Below, piece by piece: positions 42,197 to 52,079 of a DNA stretch of 64,000 bases. How positions within the stretch are numbered: the stretch's first letter is position 1; every line of letters begins with the position of its first letter. The DNA lies in the NCBI RefSeq assembly GCF_042610425.1, contig NZ_JBGJZM010000002.1:310001-374000 (forward strand), read 5' to 3'. Position numbers and translations under genes: made by a program. Below the pieces are notes generated by a model that was not told where the DNA came from, did no database searches, and was given only the letters and a program-made list of their open reading frames with translations. The DNA is from Ectobacillus sp042610425. GTDB lineage: Bacteria > Bacillota > Bacilli > Bacillales > Bacillaceae_G.

Positions 42197-42225
42197 TTAT
42201 ACCAAATTAGCCTTTGCTATGTCGA
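42196..42225 (-). promoter_or_regulatory. Sigma-A-like promoter of the nuo operon
   Basis: On the minus strand TCGACA (42220-42225) and TATAAT (42196-42201) are 18 bases apart, about 300 bases before nuoA. The long leader holds two hairpins and no convincing gene. The remaining stretch 42226-42503 leads to the divergent GGDEF-EAL gene and shows nothing else clear. Confidence 0.6.
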
Positions 42226-42503
42226 CCTATTGCAACAAGGATTATCAACTTCTGACAAATAGCAACCCTCCTGCTCCAATAACAGACAAAAACCGATACA
42301 ACCAAACCCACTGTACCTATGGTAAAAATACATCTTTTTGACGAAAAATTCATTTTTCACTACTAGTAAAGAAACGAAAGGTACGATATGCTAAGTATGA
42401 AAAGAACAATATATAAATATTCTTATAAAGAAAGCTAAACATACTCCTACGACATACCTTTTCATTATTATTTACTATTTTTCTTCTAGTATGAGGTGCA
42501 TTC

Positions 42504-45242
42504 ATGAATTTACGAACGAATAAGCGATTTCAAATTCTATTCTCCTTCACCATACTTTATTTGATTACATACTACATATGGATTTTCCTATTTCCAATAG
42601 AGGGCTTTATGAATACGCTTGGTGTAAAAGGGTTAAGTATTCTAGCAGATGGACTTGCAACCTATTCGCTATGGTATACATTTAGAAATGGTTCAAAAAG
42701 CATGCAGTTTTTTTGGTTGCTTCTATTTCTAGCCTGCTTAAGCTTCCTTCTTACAGATGTGGTTTGGCTTGTCGAAGCAGCGAACCATTCAGGATGGATG
42801 CCTCCCCTCATTAATCCATCAGATATTTTTTTTATTTTATTCTATTTATTTTACCTACTAGCCTTTTTCATAAAAATTACATATGAGTATACTACTCTAC
42901 AAAAGTTCTATATATTCTGCGATATTGGTGCGACATTTATTGCATCCACTACGTTAGTCTATAATTTTATTATTTCAAAGATATTTCAGGAACAAACATA
43001 CAGCATATTCATAAAAGCAATTGAGCTTATCTATCCATTTGCTGATATCCTGCTCCTTCTCGTCTGCGTAAGCTTTTATTTTCAACCTAATAAACTCGTT
43101 TCGAAACAAGTGCTGCATCTACTCATTCTGTCTACTGTACTATTTGCTTTCGGAGATACAGTAAGCAGTTTATTTCTCATTTCAAATGAAAATTTCCTAG
43201 TAGATCTCACAAACCCGATGTATCAGCTTTCTTTATTAGTAACAGCAGCAGCAGGCATACTAGATTTGCAAAACATTGTGAAACCAGCTCCTGTCCTACA
43301 TACAAAAAAGGAAAATCATGTAGAAGTATCCCTATCGTATATCGCAGTCTTAAGCCTAACGGTATTTTCTGTGATGCTAGAAGGGCTTTCTCATTTATTT
43401 GAAATTAGTCTCTCTCTATGCCTGATGCTCTTTCTCTTTCGTCAGTATTTTGTTAATGCTGAAAATAAGCGTTTACTTCAAAAAGAGCAACAATTTAATA
43501 CCGATCTAGAACAACGAGTAGAAGAGGCCACTTACAGCTTAGTTGAACAGAAGCGGGCACTCATTCAAAGCGAGCAAAAATTTAAATCACTATACGAATT
43601 TCATCCAGATCCAATCTTTACAATGGATAGATACGGGAATTTTATCCATGTCAATGAAGCCGGGGAATCGCTGCTAGGCTATCAAATATCTGAAATCTTT
43701 CATAAATCCTATCGCAAACTTATTTGTGAAGAGGATATACAACGGGCTACATCTAAATTTCACTCCGTGTTACAAGGAGACTCCGTTTCACTAGATGTAC
43801 ACGCCTTTCATAAAAATGGAGATATATACGTCCTTGCCATGACCATAGTTCCCATCTATGAAGGAAACACGGTTAACGGAACCTATGTCATGATTAAGGA
43901 TATAACCGAATCTAGGATGCAAGCAGAGCAAATTAGTTATCTTGCGTATCACGACACATTAACAGGACTTCCTAATCGCAGGTCGTTTACAGATGATTTA
44001 GAAACCAGCATAGCTGCAGTAGAAACCGAAGGCGGCACATTGGCCATTATGTTCATCGATATAGACAGATTTAAGGTCATTAATGACACACTAGGTCATC
44101 AGACTGGGGACCTAGTTCTTGTGGAAACAGCAGCGCGTATAAAATCCACCACGCAATTGATGGGCACTCTATACCGCCTAAGCGGAGACGAATTTATTCT
44201 ATTAATAAAAGGTTACAATGATCTACCTACCTTACATAAAATGATCCACTCTATTTTACAAGCAATGCATGATCCAGTGGAAATCGAACATCATATTTTG
44301 CATATCACACCAAGCATTGGAGTTTCCATCTATTCCGATTTATGCAACGATGCTGTCTCCATGCTCAAAAATGCGGACTTGGCACTGTACAATAGCAAAA
44401 ACCTTGGGAAAAATATATACAGTATATATGATGAAAAAATGGATGACCAAATGAAGAAGAAGATGCGCCTAGAAAAAGACTTATACGAAGCATTACCAAA
44501 CAACGAACTCTTTTTAATGTACCAGCCCCAAACCGATAGTAGCGATCATCGCTGCATCGGATTAGAAGCGCTCGTACGCTGGAATCATCCGCAGCTCGGA
44601 CTGGTATCACCAAGTGAATTCATTCCCATTGCCGAAGAAACAGAACTCATCATCGAAATAGGGGAATGGATTCTACAAGAAGCATGCCGCCAAATGAAAG
44701 TATGGCATGACGCAGGCTATAGGGACATAAAAGTCGGCGTAAACGTATCCGCACGCCAGTTCATACAAGAAGACTTTATTCAAGTAGTCCAAAATGCCTT
44801 ACAACAAACAAACTTGCCTGCACACTGCCTAGATATCGAATTAACCGAGCGCGTAGCCATGACAAACGAAGAAGCAACACTAGCAAAACTAAAAGAACTA
44901 AAAGAACTAGGCGTTCGTATTTCAATCGACGACTTCGGCACCGGCTATTCATCACTAGCCTACCTAGCCGTCTATCCAATCGACACAATCAAGATACCGC
45001 GTGAATTCATCATGAAAACCGATAAAAACACCGAAAGCAGGGAAATGATAGCAACTATCCTATCCCTCTCTCACACCTTAAAAGTGTCCGTCATCGCAGA
45101 GGGCGTAGAAACAAAAGAGCAACTCGAATTTCTACACAACCTAGAATGCTATATGATCCAAGGCTACTACTTCAGCCCACCACTGCAAGTCGACGCATGC
45201 TCCCTCTACCTCGAAAGCGATATTATGCTACATAATAGGTAA
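42504..45242 (+). CDS. Membrane c-di-GMP enzyme: 7-9 spans, PAS, GGDEF, EAL
   Basis: A 912-aa signalling protein. The first ~320 residues hold about nine hydrophobic spans, probably a sensory input. A short coiled segment (about 325-355) leads to a PAS domain (about 360-475, FEFHPDPIFTMDRYGNFIHVN), then GGDEF (about 480-645) and EAL (about 660-905). The GGDEF signature is altered to SGDEF at 560-564 (RLSGDEF). The EAL motif (EALVRW, 688-693) and DDFGTGYSSLAYL look intact, so phosphodiesterase activity is likely and cyclase activity uncertain. It is a plus-strand single gene divergent from nuo. Codons turn strongly C-rich in the last 1 kb. Confidence 0.92.
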   Translation: MNLRTNKRFQILFSFTILYLITYYIWIFLFPIEGFMNTLGVKGLSILADGLATYSLWYTFRNGSKSMQFFWLLLFLACLSFLLTDVVWLVEAANHSGWMPPLINPSDIFFILFYLFYLLAFFIKITYEYTTLQKFYIFCDIGATFIASTTLVYNFIISKIFQEQTYSIFIKAIELIYPFADILLLLVCVSFYFQPNKLVSKQVLHLLILSTVLFAFGDTVSSLFLISNENFLVDLTNPMYQLSLLVTAAAGILDLQNIVKPAPVLHTKKENHVEVSLSYIAVLSLTVFSVMLEGLSHLFEISLSLCLMLFLFRQYFVNAENKRLLQKEQQFNTDLEQRVEEATYSLVEQKRALIQSEQKFKSLYEFHPDPIFTMDRYGNFIHVNEAGESLLGYQISEIFHKSYRKLICEEDIQRATSKFHSVLQGDSVSLDVHAFHKNGDIYVLAMTIVPIYEGNTVNGTYVMIKDITESRMQAEQISYLAYHDTLTGLPNRRSFTDDLETSIAAVETEGGTLAIMFIDIDRFKVINDTLGHQTGDLVLVETAARIKSTTQLMGTLYRLSGDEFILLIKGYNDLPTLHKMIHSILQAMHDPVEIEHHILHITPSIGVSIYSDLCNDAVSMLKNADLALYNSKNLGKNIYSIYDEKMDDQMKKKMRLEKDLYEALPNNELFLMYQPQTDSSDHRCIGLEALVRWNHPQLGLVSPSEFIPIAEETELIIEIGEWILQEACRQMKVWHDAGYRDIKVGVNVSARQFIQEDFIQVVQNALQQTNLPAHCLDIELTERVAMTNEEATLAKLKELKELGVRISIDDFGTGYSSLAYLAVYPIDTIKIPREFIMKTDKNTESREMIATILSLSHTLKVSVIAEGVETKEQLEFLHNLECYMIQGYYFSPPLQVDACSLYLESDIMLHNR

Positions 45243-45271
45243 TCCGTATATAACTTAGGTCGGGGATGGGA

Positions 45272-45587
45272 TTTTGGATTGCATTCTCACCTGGGTTGGA
45301 TCATATTCCGCTGTTTTCCGATCGTATTTCACTTAGTTTGGATCATATCCAAACTTTTTAGGTTGGGATCTTGGGCCTTGGATCACATTCCACCTGGGTT
45401 GGATCATATTCCACTGTTTTCCGATCGCATTCTTCCTAGTTTGGATCGTATTCTACCTATTTCCGATTGTATCCACACTTTTTGGGATGGGATCTTCATC
45501 CTTGGATCGCATCCCACCTGGGTTGGATCACATTCCGCTGTTTTCCGATCGCATTCCGTTTATTTTGGATCGCATCCCCCGCTTGCC
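45272..45587 (+). repeat. Tandem array of 21-nt units with TTGGATC/TCCGATC cores (array C)
   Basis: Units of 21 nt begin alternately TTGGATC and TCCGATC. They are grouped into blocks that restart at CACCTGGG (45288, 45391, 45515), giving periods of 103 (4x21+19) and 124 (5x21+19); the 19-nt linker contains GGGATCTT. The array fills the gap between the convergent GGDEF-EAL gene and rocD. Confidence 0.9.
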
Positions 45588-45620
45588 ATACCCAAACTGC
45601 TTCCTTCACGAGCGCGCACC

Positions 45621-45652
45621 AAAAAAAATCGCCTACATCTCTGTAAGCGATT
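45621..45652 (-). terminator. Intrinsic terminator of rocD (copy 1)
   Basis: On the minus strand AATCGC and GCGATT enclose a 14-base partly paired loop and are followed by eight T-rich bases. The same loop sequence occurs in the terminator of rocD copy 2. Confidence 0.8.
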
Positions 45653-45664
45653 CTCCCCCTTCTT

Positions 45665-46852
45665 TTACTGCAAAACGGCTTTAATTTTTGTAATGGCCCA
45701 TTTTAGTTCCTCTTCTGTAATAACTAGCGGCGGGGCGAAGCGGATGGTTGTGGCGTGTGTTTCTTTACAGAGCAGCCCTTCCTTCTGAAGCCTCTCGCAG
45801 AATGGCCGTGCTTCTCGGTCTAGCTCCACTCCGATAAACAATCCTTTCCCGCGCACCTCTCGGATCATCGGGTTTTCAATACTACGCAGTTCCTGTCTAA
45901 ACCATTCGCCAAGTACAAAAGAGCGCTCTGCTAATTTTTCCTCCTCCAATACGTCAAGCGCGGCAACGGATACCGCGGCTGCAAGCGGATTCCCTCCGAA
46001 CGTAGAGCCGTGCGAGCCCGGATTAAACACGCCAAGAATATCGCGGTTACTAGCTACACATGAAATAGGCATGACGCCGCCGCCCAGTGCCTTTCCTAAA
46101 ATATAGACATCCGGCACCACATCCTCGTAGTCACAGGCAAAGGTTTTCCCGGTGCGGCCTAACCCCGTTTGAATTTCGTCGGCGATGAACAGCACGTTTC
46201 TACGTTGACAAAGCTCAAACGCCTGCTTTAAAAATCCGTCTGGCGGAATAACAATGCCTGCTTCGCCTTGAATAGGCTCTAGCAAAAACGCTGCTGTATT
46301 TTCGGTGATTGCTGCTTCAAGCGCGGCAATGTCCCCGTACGGAATAATCGTAATGCCCGGAACAAATGGACCAAATCCCCGCTTATACTCTTCCTCGGAG
46401 GAAAGCGAAATCGCAGCAATCGTGCGCCCGTGGAAATTCCCCTCACATACAATAATCGTCGCAGCATTTTCGGCCACACCTTTTACTTCATACGCCCAGC
46501 GCCGCGCTACCTTTAGCGCTGTTTCTACCGCCTCGGCGCCTGTATTCATCGGAAGCACCATTTCTTTATTTGTTAAATTTGCGACCTTTTCATAAAATGT
46601 CCCCAGCTGCTCGCTATAAAAGGCGCGCGAAGTGAGCGTCACTTTATCTGCCTGCTCCTTCAGCGCCGCAATGATTTTCGGATGGCGATGCCCTTGGTTC
46701 ACCGCAGAATAGCTACTAAGCATATCCATATATTTATTACCTTCCGGGTCGTATACCCACACCGACTCAGCTTTCGAAATGACAACAGGAAGGGGATGGT
46801 AGTTATGCGCACCGTAACGGTTTGTCTCATCGATAATTTGTTTTGTATTCAT
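45665..46852 (-). CDS. rocD: Ornithine aminotransferase (copy 1)
   Basis: A PLP enzyme that converts ornithine and 2-oxoglutarate to glutamate-5-semialdehyde and glutamate in arginine catabolism. ATG 46852 with AAAGGAGAG upstream gives 395 aa, the usual length; the longer open frame runs through the promoter. Class-III aminotransferase motifs: the NTGAEAVETALK region, FIADEIQTGLGRTGK, and ILGKALGGGVMPI with PLP-binding Lys254. A sigma-54-type promoter and paired upstream sites lie between it and the divergent rocR, so it is probably induced by arginine or ornithine. Confidence 0.95.
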   Translation of the reverse strand: MNTKQIIDETNRYGAHNYHPLPVVISKAESVWVYDPEGNKYMDMLSSYSAVNQGHRHPKIIAALKEQADKVTLTSRAFYSEQLGTFYEKVANLTNKEMVLPMNTGAEAVETALKVARRWAYEVKGVAENAATIIVCEGNFHGRTIAAISLSSEEEYKRGFGPFVPGITIIPYGDIAALEAAITENTAAFLLEPIQGEAGIVIPPDGFLKQAFELCQRRNVLFIADEIQTGLGRTGKTFACDYEDVVPDVYILGKALGGGVMPISCVASNRDILGVFNPGSHGSTFGGNPLAAAVSVAALDVLEEEKLAERSFVLGEWFRQELRSIENPMIREVRGKGLFIGVELDREARPFCERLQKEGLLCKETHATTIRFAPPLVITEEELKWAITKIKAVLQ

Positions 46853-46898
46853 TTTACTTCTCTCCTTTTTCTCATGTCTTCTACATTCTTTATATATA

Positions 46899-46914
46899 GC
46901 AAGAAACATGCCAA
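46899..46914 (-). promoter_or_regulatory. Sigma-54 (-12/-24) promoter of rocD
   Basis: The minus strand reads TTGGCATGTTTCTTGC, with GG and GC ten bases apart as sigma-54 requires. It lies about 45 bases before the rocD start and fits the sigma-54 activator encoded by rocR. Confidence 0.82.
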
Positions 46915-46944
46915 CTTTTTTACGAGAAAAGAAGCGGATCTCCT

Positions 46945-46956
46945 GCAAAATTTTGC
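46945..46956. promoter_or_regulatory. RocR-type upstream activating site, promoter-proximal
   Basis: GCAAAATTTTGC is a perfect 12-base palindrome about 35 bases upstream of the sigma-54 promoter. It shares half-sites with the second palindrome, whose centre is 33 bases away, about three helical turns. Confidence 0.65.
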
Positions 46957-46975
46957 TGCAAAAAAAGCTAGCAGT

Positions 46976-46992
46976 TGCAAAATATTTTTGCA
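46976..46992. promoter_or_regulatory. RocR-type upstream activating site, distal
   Basis: TGCAAAATATTTTTGCA has 7-base arms around TAT. Being just upstream of rocR as well, it could let RocR control its own gene. Confidence 0.65.
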
Positions 46993-47045
46993 TTCAAATC
47001 ATTATTTTTATAAAATTAAGATAATTTATAACGGAGGGGATTATC

Positions 47046-48407
<1,362 letters not shown>

Positions 48408-48418
48408 AAAAGGGCATT

Positions 48419-48770
48419 GGTTACCGCCTCAAGCGAAATTCAAAGGGGCCGGGCTTCTATCCTCTGCTTTGGTTACCGCCTCGAACGAAATTCAAAGTTG
48501 CCGGGTCTCAATCCTCTGCTTTGCTTACCGCCTCAAACGAAAATCTAAGGGAACGGGCTTCTATCCTCTACTTTGGTTACCGCCTCAAGCGAAAACCTAA
48601 GATACCGGGCTTCAATCCCCTGCTTTGGTTACCGCCTCAAACGAAAATCTAAGGGACCGGGCCTCAATCCTCTGCTTTGGTTACCGTCTCAAGCGAATAT
48701 CAAAGATGTCGGGCCTCAATCCTCTGTTTGGTTACCGCTTCGAGCGAATATCAAAGGGAACGGGCTTCAA
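48419..48770 (+). repeat. 52-bp tandem array, 2x21+10 nt, seven copies (array D)
   Basis: Copies start at 48419, 48471, 48523, 48575, 48627, 48679 and 48730, a period of 52 with one of 51. Each has a 21-nt unit with TTACCGCCTC, a 21-nt unit with CCGGGCTT or CCGGGCCT, and 10 nt close to TCTGCTTTGG. There are no unique spacers, so it is not a CRISPR. It lies between the convergent rocR and DUF975 genes. Confidence 0.93.
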
Positions 48771-48788
48771 AGTAATCGTATCCATAAA

Positions 48789-48822
48789 AAAAAAGAGCAC
48801 TGAAAAAGTCATTCAGTGCCCT
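48789..48822 (-). terminator. Intrinsic terminator of the first DUF975 gene
   Basis: On the minus strand GCACTGA and TCAGTGC pair around a loop containing TGACTTTT and are followed by TCTTTTTTTT. It is 25 bases after the stop at 48848. Confidence 0.85.
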
Positions 48823-48847
48823 CGATAATTTCCCCATGCCCTTTCTA

Positions 48848-49498
48848 TTATGCCACGTCCGACTTTTTCAGATTTTCATAGAAATGAGCAAACGAAACGG
48901 ATACATAAGGTGTTACCCATAAATTTGCAAGCCCGAGCGTAATTATGCTAAGCAAATACCAGCCGATAAAGCTGAGCAATACAACAAACAACTTCCACTT
49001 CTGCCCCTGCATCAGCCGCTTACTCTCCCCAAGTGCACGATTCACCGTAAACTCAGGATGATCAAGCAACACGAAATACGTAAGCGAATACGAAAAGCTT
49101 TTAATAATCCCCGGTACAATGAGAAGAACTGACCATAAAAACGTATAAAGCGTTAAGAAAAATACAGTGAGGAACGCCTTCCAAATTTTTGCCCACCCTG
49201 CAAAATAGGAGAACAGATCGCCTACCTGTACGTTCTTTCCTTGCGCCAGCCCTAAATAAATTTTAAAAATGCCGAGAACAAGAATGCCCGTTAAGAAAAA
49301 TGTAGCAAGAACACTAATTAAAGAAAGCACAACCTGCAAAAACGTATCTTGGAACCAATTAGAAAGAATAGCAATAATTCCAGAAATCACATACGAACCA
49401 AATGCTGAAGCCAAGATATACAAAAATGTGCTACCTACTGCAAATCCCCATTTTCCTTTTAACGATGTAAGCGCTTTTTTCTTTAACTCACTTGTCAT
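48848..49498 (-). CDS. DUF975 family membrane protein
   Basis: A 216-aa protein with about six membrane spans. The DUF975 pattern is clear: N-terminal LKKKALTSLKGKWGFAVG, central LLIVPGIIKSFSYSLTYFVL and DHPEFTVNRALGESKRLMQG. Function is unknown. It is about half identical to the neighbour at 49574-50275 by eye, so the pair arose by tandem duplication. Each has its own ribosome site, and 75 bases separate them. Confidence 0.87.
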   Translation of the reverse strand: MTSELKKKALTSLKGKWGFAVGSTFLYILASAFGSYVISGIIAILSNWFQDTFLQVVLSLISVLATFFLTGILVLGIFKIYLGLAQGKNVQVGDLFSYFAGWAKIWKAFLTVFFLTLYTFLWSVLLIVPGIIKSFSYSLTYFVLLDHPEFTVNRALGESKRLMQGQKWKLFVVLLSFIGWYLLSIITLGLANLWVTPYVSVSFAHFYENLKKSDVA

Positions 49499-49573
49499 AC
49501 CTTACCCCCTCTTCTAAGATGCATGTGAAGCAGTACATTCTATGAAGAAAAAGGGGTAAATATTCTCGTTCTG

Positions 49574-50275
49574 TTATGCAGCAATCACTTGTTTTTCATC
49601 CGAAACCTTATCGTAAAAATGAGCAAATGTAACCGCCCAATACGGAGTCGTCCATAGCTGTGAAATGCTGAATGTTATGGCACTCAGTAAAAACCAGCCA
49701 ATAAAGCTTAATCCAAGCACAAACAAGTTCCATTTGTTTCCGTCCATCAAGCGTTTACTTTCTGCAATGGCTTCATGAACTGTATACTCAGGATGATCAA
49801 GTAACACGAAATACGTAAGCGAATATGATAATGCTTTGATAATGCCCGGAATCACAAGCAGCAGCGACCATAACATCGTATACAACGAAACAAAAAACGT
49901 CACTTTAAAAGCCGTCACCATCTTCTGCCAACCTGCAAAAAACGAAAAGAAATCATCAAACTTTCCTTCATTTCCCCGCGAAACAGCCAAACAAACTTTA
50001 TACCCACCTAACGTAAGAACACCCGAAATAGACGTCAGAGCGACAAACATCACAACAAATAATAAGCCGAAAAGAAGACCCCCACCTGCCGAAATTGATT
50101 CTTTTTCTCCCATAAATAGAACTACAACCGGAATATACAGAACAGACATCACCATGGAAATGATATACGAAGCAACACCAGATAAAACAAAATATAAAAA
50201 CGTAAGCCCCACAGCAAATCCCCATTTACCCGACAATGAAGCTAGCGCCCGTTTCTTCAACTCACCTGTCATCAT
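49574..50275 (-). CDS. DUF975 family membrane protein
   Basis: A 233-aa paralogue of the preceding protein, also with about six spans. Shared blocks are LKKRALASLSGKWGFAVGL, LLVIPGIIKALSYSLTYFVL and DHPEYTVHEAIAESKRLMDG. It has a longer second loop (GEKESISAGG) than its neighbour. Function unknown. The 257-base region before it (50276-50532) contains its leader and the terminator of rocD copy 2. Confidence 0.87.
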   Translation of the reverse strand: MMTGELKKRALASLSGKWGFAVGLTFLYFVLSGVASYIISMVMSVLYIPVVVLFMGEKESISAGGGLLFGLLFVVMFVALTSISGVLTLGGYKVCLAVSRGNEGKFDDFFSFFAGWQKMVTAFKVTFFVSLYTMLWSLLLVIPGIIKALSYSLTYFVLLDHPEYTVHEAIAESKRLMDGNKWNLFVLGLSFIGWFLLSAITFSISQLWTTPYWAVTFAHFYDKVSDEKQVIAA

Positions 50276-50489
50276 AATCCTCCTAATTTATATGAATATT
50301 TAACCAATAATGGCAGATTCATTTTAACATAGGAAAATCAGAAAACTCCTATCTTCACAAATAATTCATACAGCTTTATATATAAATACCCGGCATTTAC
50401 AAAAACTTTGTTTGTGAATATTTTCACTTATTTAGAAGGATTCTGCCTCTAGCAAACACATCCAGCTCCTACCCTCTAAATATGCAATA

Positions 50490-50525
50490 AAACCAATCAC
50501 CTACATCTCTGTAAGCAATCGGTTT
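50490..50525 (-). terminator. Intrinsic terminator of rocD (copy 2)
   Basis: On the minus strand AAACC-ATT and AAT-GGTTT-type arms enclose the same CTTACAGAGATGTAGG sequence found in the copy 1 terminator, followed by TTTATT. It supports duplication of the whole gene including its 3' end. Confidence 0.65.
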
Positions 50526-50532
50526 CTGTCCC

Positions 50533-51717
50533 TTACAAGACTTCTTTTATTTTCGTGATTGCCCATTTTAGTTCGTCTTCCGTAATAACGAGAGGCGGCG
50601 CAAAACGGATAATCGTTTCGTGCGTTTCTTTACAAAGCAGGCCTACTTCCTTTAGCTTCTCACAGTATGGTCTCGCCTCTCGATCTAATTCTACTCCAAT
50701 AAATAGACCTTTCCCGCGAACCTCCCGAATGATTGGATTTTCAATGGTTCGAAGTTGCTGTCTAAACCATTTTCCAAGCATATAAGAGCGCTCCGCTAAT
50801 TTCTCCTCCTCCAATACGTCAAGTGATGCGACGGATACAGCAGCTGCTAGCGGATTTCCGCCAAACGTAGAACCGTGCGAGCCCGGATTCAGTACACCTA
50901 ACACATCACGATTACTTGCCACACATGAAATAGGTATAACGCCGCCGCCAAGTGCTTTTCCTAAAATATATACATCTGGTACAACATGTTCATAATCGCA
51001 AGCAAATGTTTTTCCAGTACGACATAGCCCGGTTTGAATTTCGTCCGCGATAAACAATACATTGTGACGATGACAAAGCTCGTAGGCTTCCTTTAAAAAT
51101 CCTTCAGGTGGAAGGACAATGCCCGCTTCTCCTTGAATCGGTTCTACTAAAAATGCTGCCGTACTAGATGTAATGGCTGCTTCTAAGGCTGCTAGATTGC
51201 CATAAGGAATAATCGTGATTCCTGGAAGAAAGGGCCCAAAGCCTCGCTTATATTCCTCTTCTGTAGATAACGAGATCGCACCCAGTGTTCGTCCGTGAAA
51301 GTTCCCTTCACACACAATAATTGTCGCCGCATTTTCGTCCACCCCTTTTACCTCATACGCCCAGCGACGGGCTGTCTTTAATGCCGTTTCAACTGCCTCC
51401 GCACCTGTATTCATCGGAAGTACCATCTCTTTGTTTGTAAGCCGTGCTACTTTTTCAAAAAATAACCCAAGCTGATCATTATAGAAAGCACGCGAAGTAA
51501 GTGTCACCTTATCTGCTTGCTCCTTTAGCGCAGCAATAATTTTCGGATGCCGGTGGCCTTGATTTACTGCAGAATAGCCACTTAGCATATCCATATATTT
51601 TGTACCTTCCGGATCGTATACCCACACTCCTTCTGCCTTAGCAATCACAACGGGTAATGGATTGTAGTTATTGGCACCATATCGATTTGATTTTTCTATG
51701 CTTGTTTCTGTATTCAT
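50533..51717 (-). CDS. rocD: Ornithine aminotransferase (copy 2)
   Basis: A 394-aa paralogue very similar to copy 1, with PLP-binding Lys254 in ILGKALGGGVIPI. One conserved position differs: TGLCRTGK instead of TGLGRTGK, a Gly-to-Cys change at 232. The GG-N10-GC promoter and TGCAAAA palindromes of copy 1 are absent upstream, and a decayed rocR 5' end lies divergently. Copy 2 therefore probably escaped RocR/sigma-54 control. It could act in proline or arginine biosynthesis direction, or be a spare copy. The reading frame is intact. Confidence 0.93.
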   Translation of the reverse strand: MNTETSIEKSNRYGANNYNPLPVVIAKAEGVWVYDPEGTKYMDMLSGYSAVNQGHRHPKIIAALKEQADKVTLTSRAFYNDQLGLFFEKVARLTNKEMVLPMNTGAEAVETALKTARRWAYEVKGVDENAATIIVCEGNFHGRTLGAISLSTEEEYKRGFGPFLPGITIIPYGNLAALEAAITSSTAAFLVEPIQGEAGIVLPPEGFLKEAYELCHRHNVLFIADEIQTGLCRTGKTFACDYEHVVPDVYILGKALGGGVIPISCVASNRDVLGVLNPGSHGSTFGGNPLAAAVSVASLDVLEEEKLAERSYMLGKWFRQQLRTIENPIIREVRGKGLFIGVELDREARPYCEKLKEVGLLCKETHETIIRFAPPLVITEDELKWAITKIKEVL

Positions 51718-51793
51718 TATCAGTCGCTCCTTTTCTAGTTTTCTTCCGTACTATTTATAACGCAAAAATGGAAAATGATTTCGCAGATTAGGT

Positions 51794-51892
51794 TTGTAAA
51801 ATTAAGTACAAATCGAGACGGAGGAGATGATATGTTGATGTAGAATCTTACAAATCATTAGCAATGTATGTGAAACATTAAATCGATATGCA
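51794..51892 (+). pseudogene. Decayed 5' end of a second rocR
   Basis: Downstream of TGTAAAATTAAG the sequence keeps ACGGAGG, then AATCTT, AATC, TTAGCAATGTATG and ACATTA in the same order as the leader and first codons of rocR (47007-47090), with stop codons and small indels. It is divergent from rocD copy 2 exactly as rocR is from copy 1. Nothing recognisable of the rest of rocR remains. Confidence 0.65.
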
Positions 51893-51957
51893 AGTAAACC
51901 ACGGCTAGGCGGCTTATTTTTACTATTCTACAATATCATTATAAGTGATGGAAATTT

Positions 51958-51986
51958 TTACTTAGTTATACCATTGAAGTTATAAT
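51958..51986 (+). promoter_or_regulatory. Probable promoter of the lrgA/lrgB-like pair
   Basis: TTACTT (51958-51963) and TATAAT (51981-51986) are 17 bases apart, about 95 bases before the first gene. Confidence 0.5.
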
Positions 51987-52041
51987 AAATACAGCGAATG
52001 AGGATGGAATAGGTAATGCAATTTGGATATACGACAATTAA

Positions 52042-52060
52042 GCTACTTTATTAAAGTAGC
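52042..52060 (+). promoter_or_regulatory. Leader hairpin before the holin-like gene
   Basis: GCTACTTT and AAAGTAGC form a perfect 8-base stem with a 3-base loop, ending a few bases before the ribosome site (AAAGGAG). It may modulate translation or mRNA stability. Confidence 0.45.
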
Positions 52061-52079
52061 GAGACAAAGGAGCACATAG

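Noticed and set aside
45279..45788. Open frame with repeated LDHIP/SDRI heptads through array C
   Set aside because: A by-product of 21-nt units (seven codons); it runs into the antisense of rocD and has no start signal.
48419..48770. CRISPR array
   Set aside because: Units are contiguous with no unique spacers, and no cas gene lies near.
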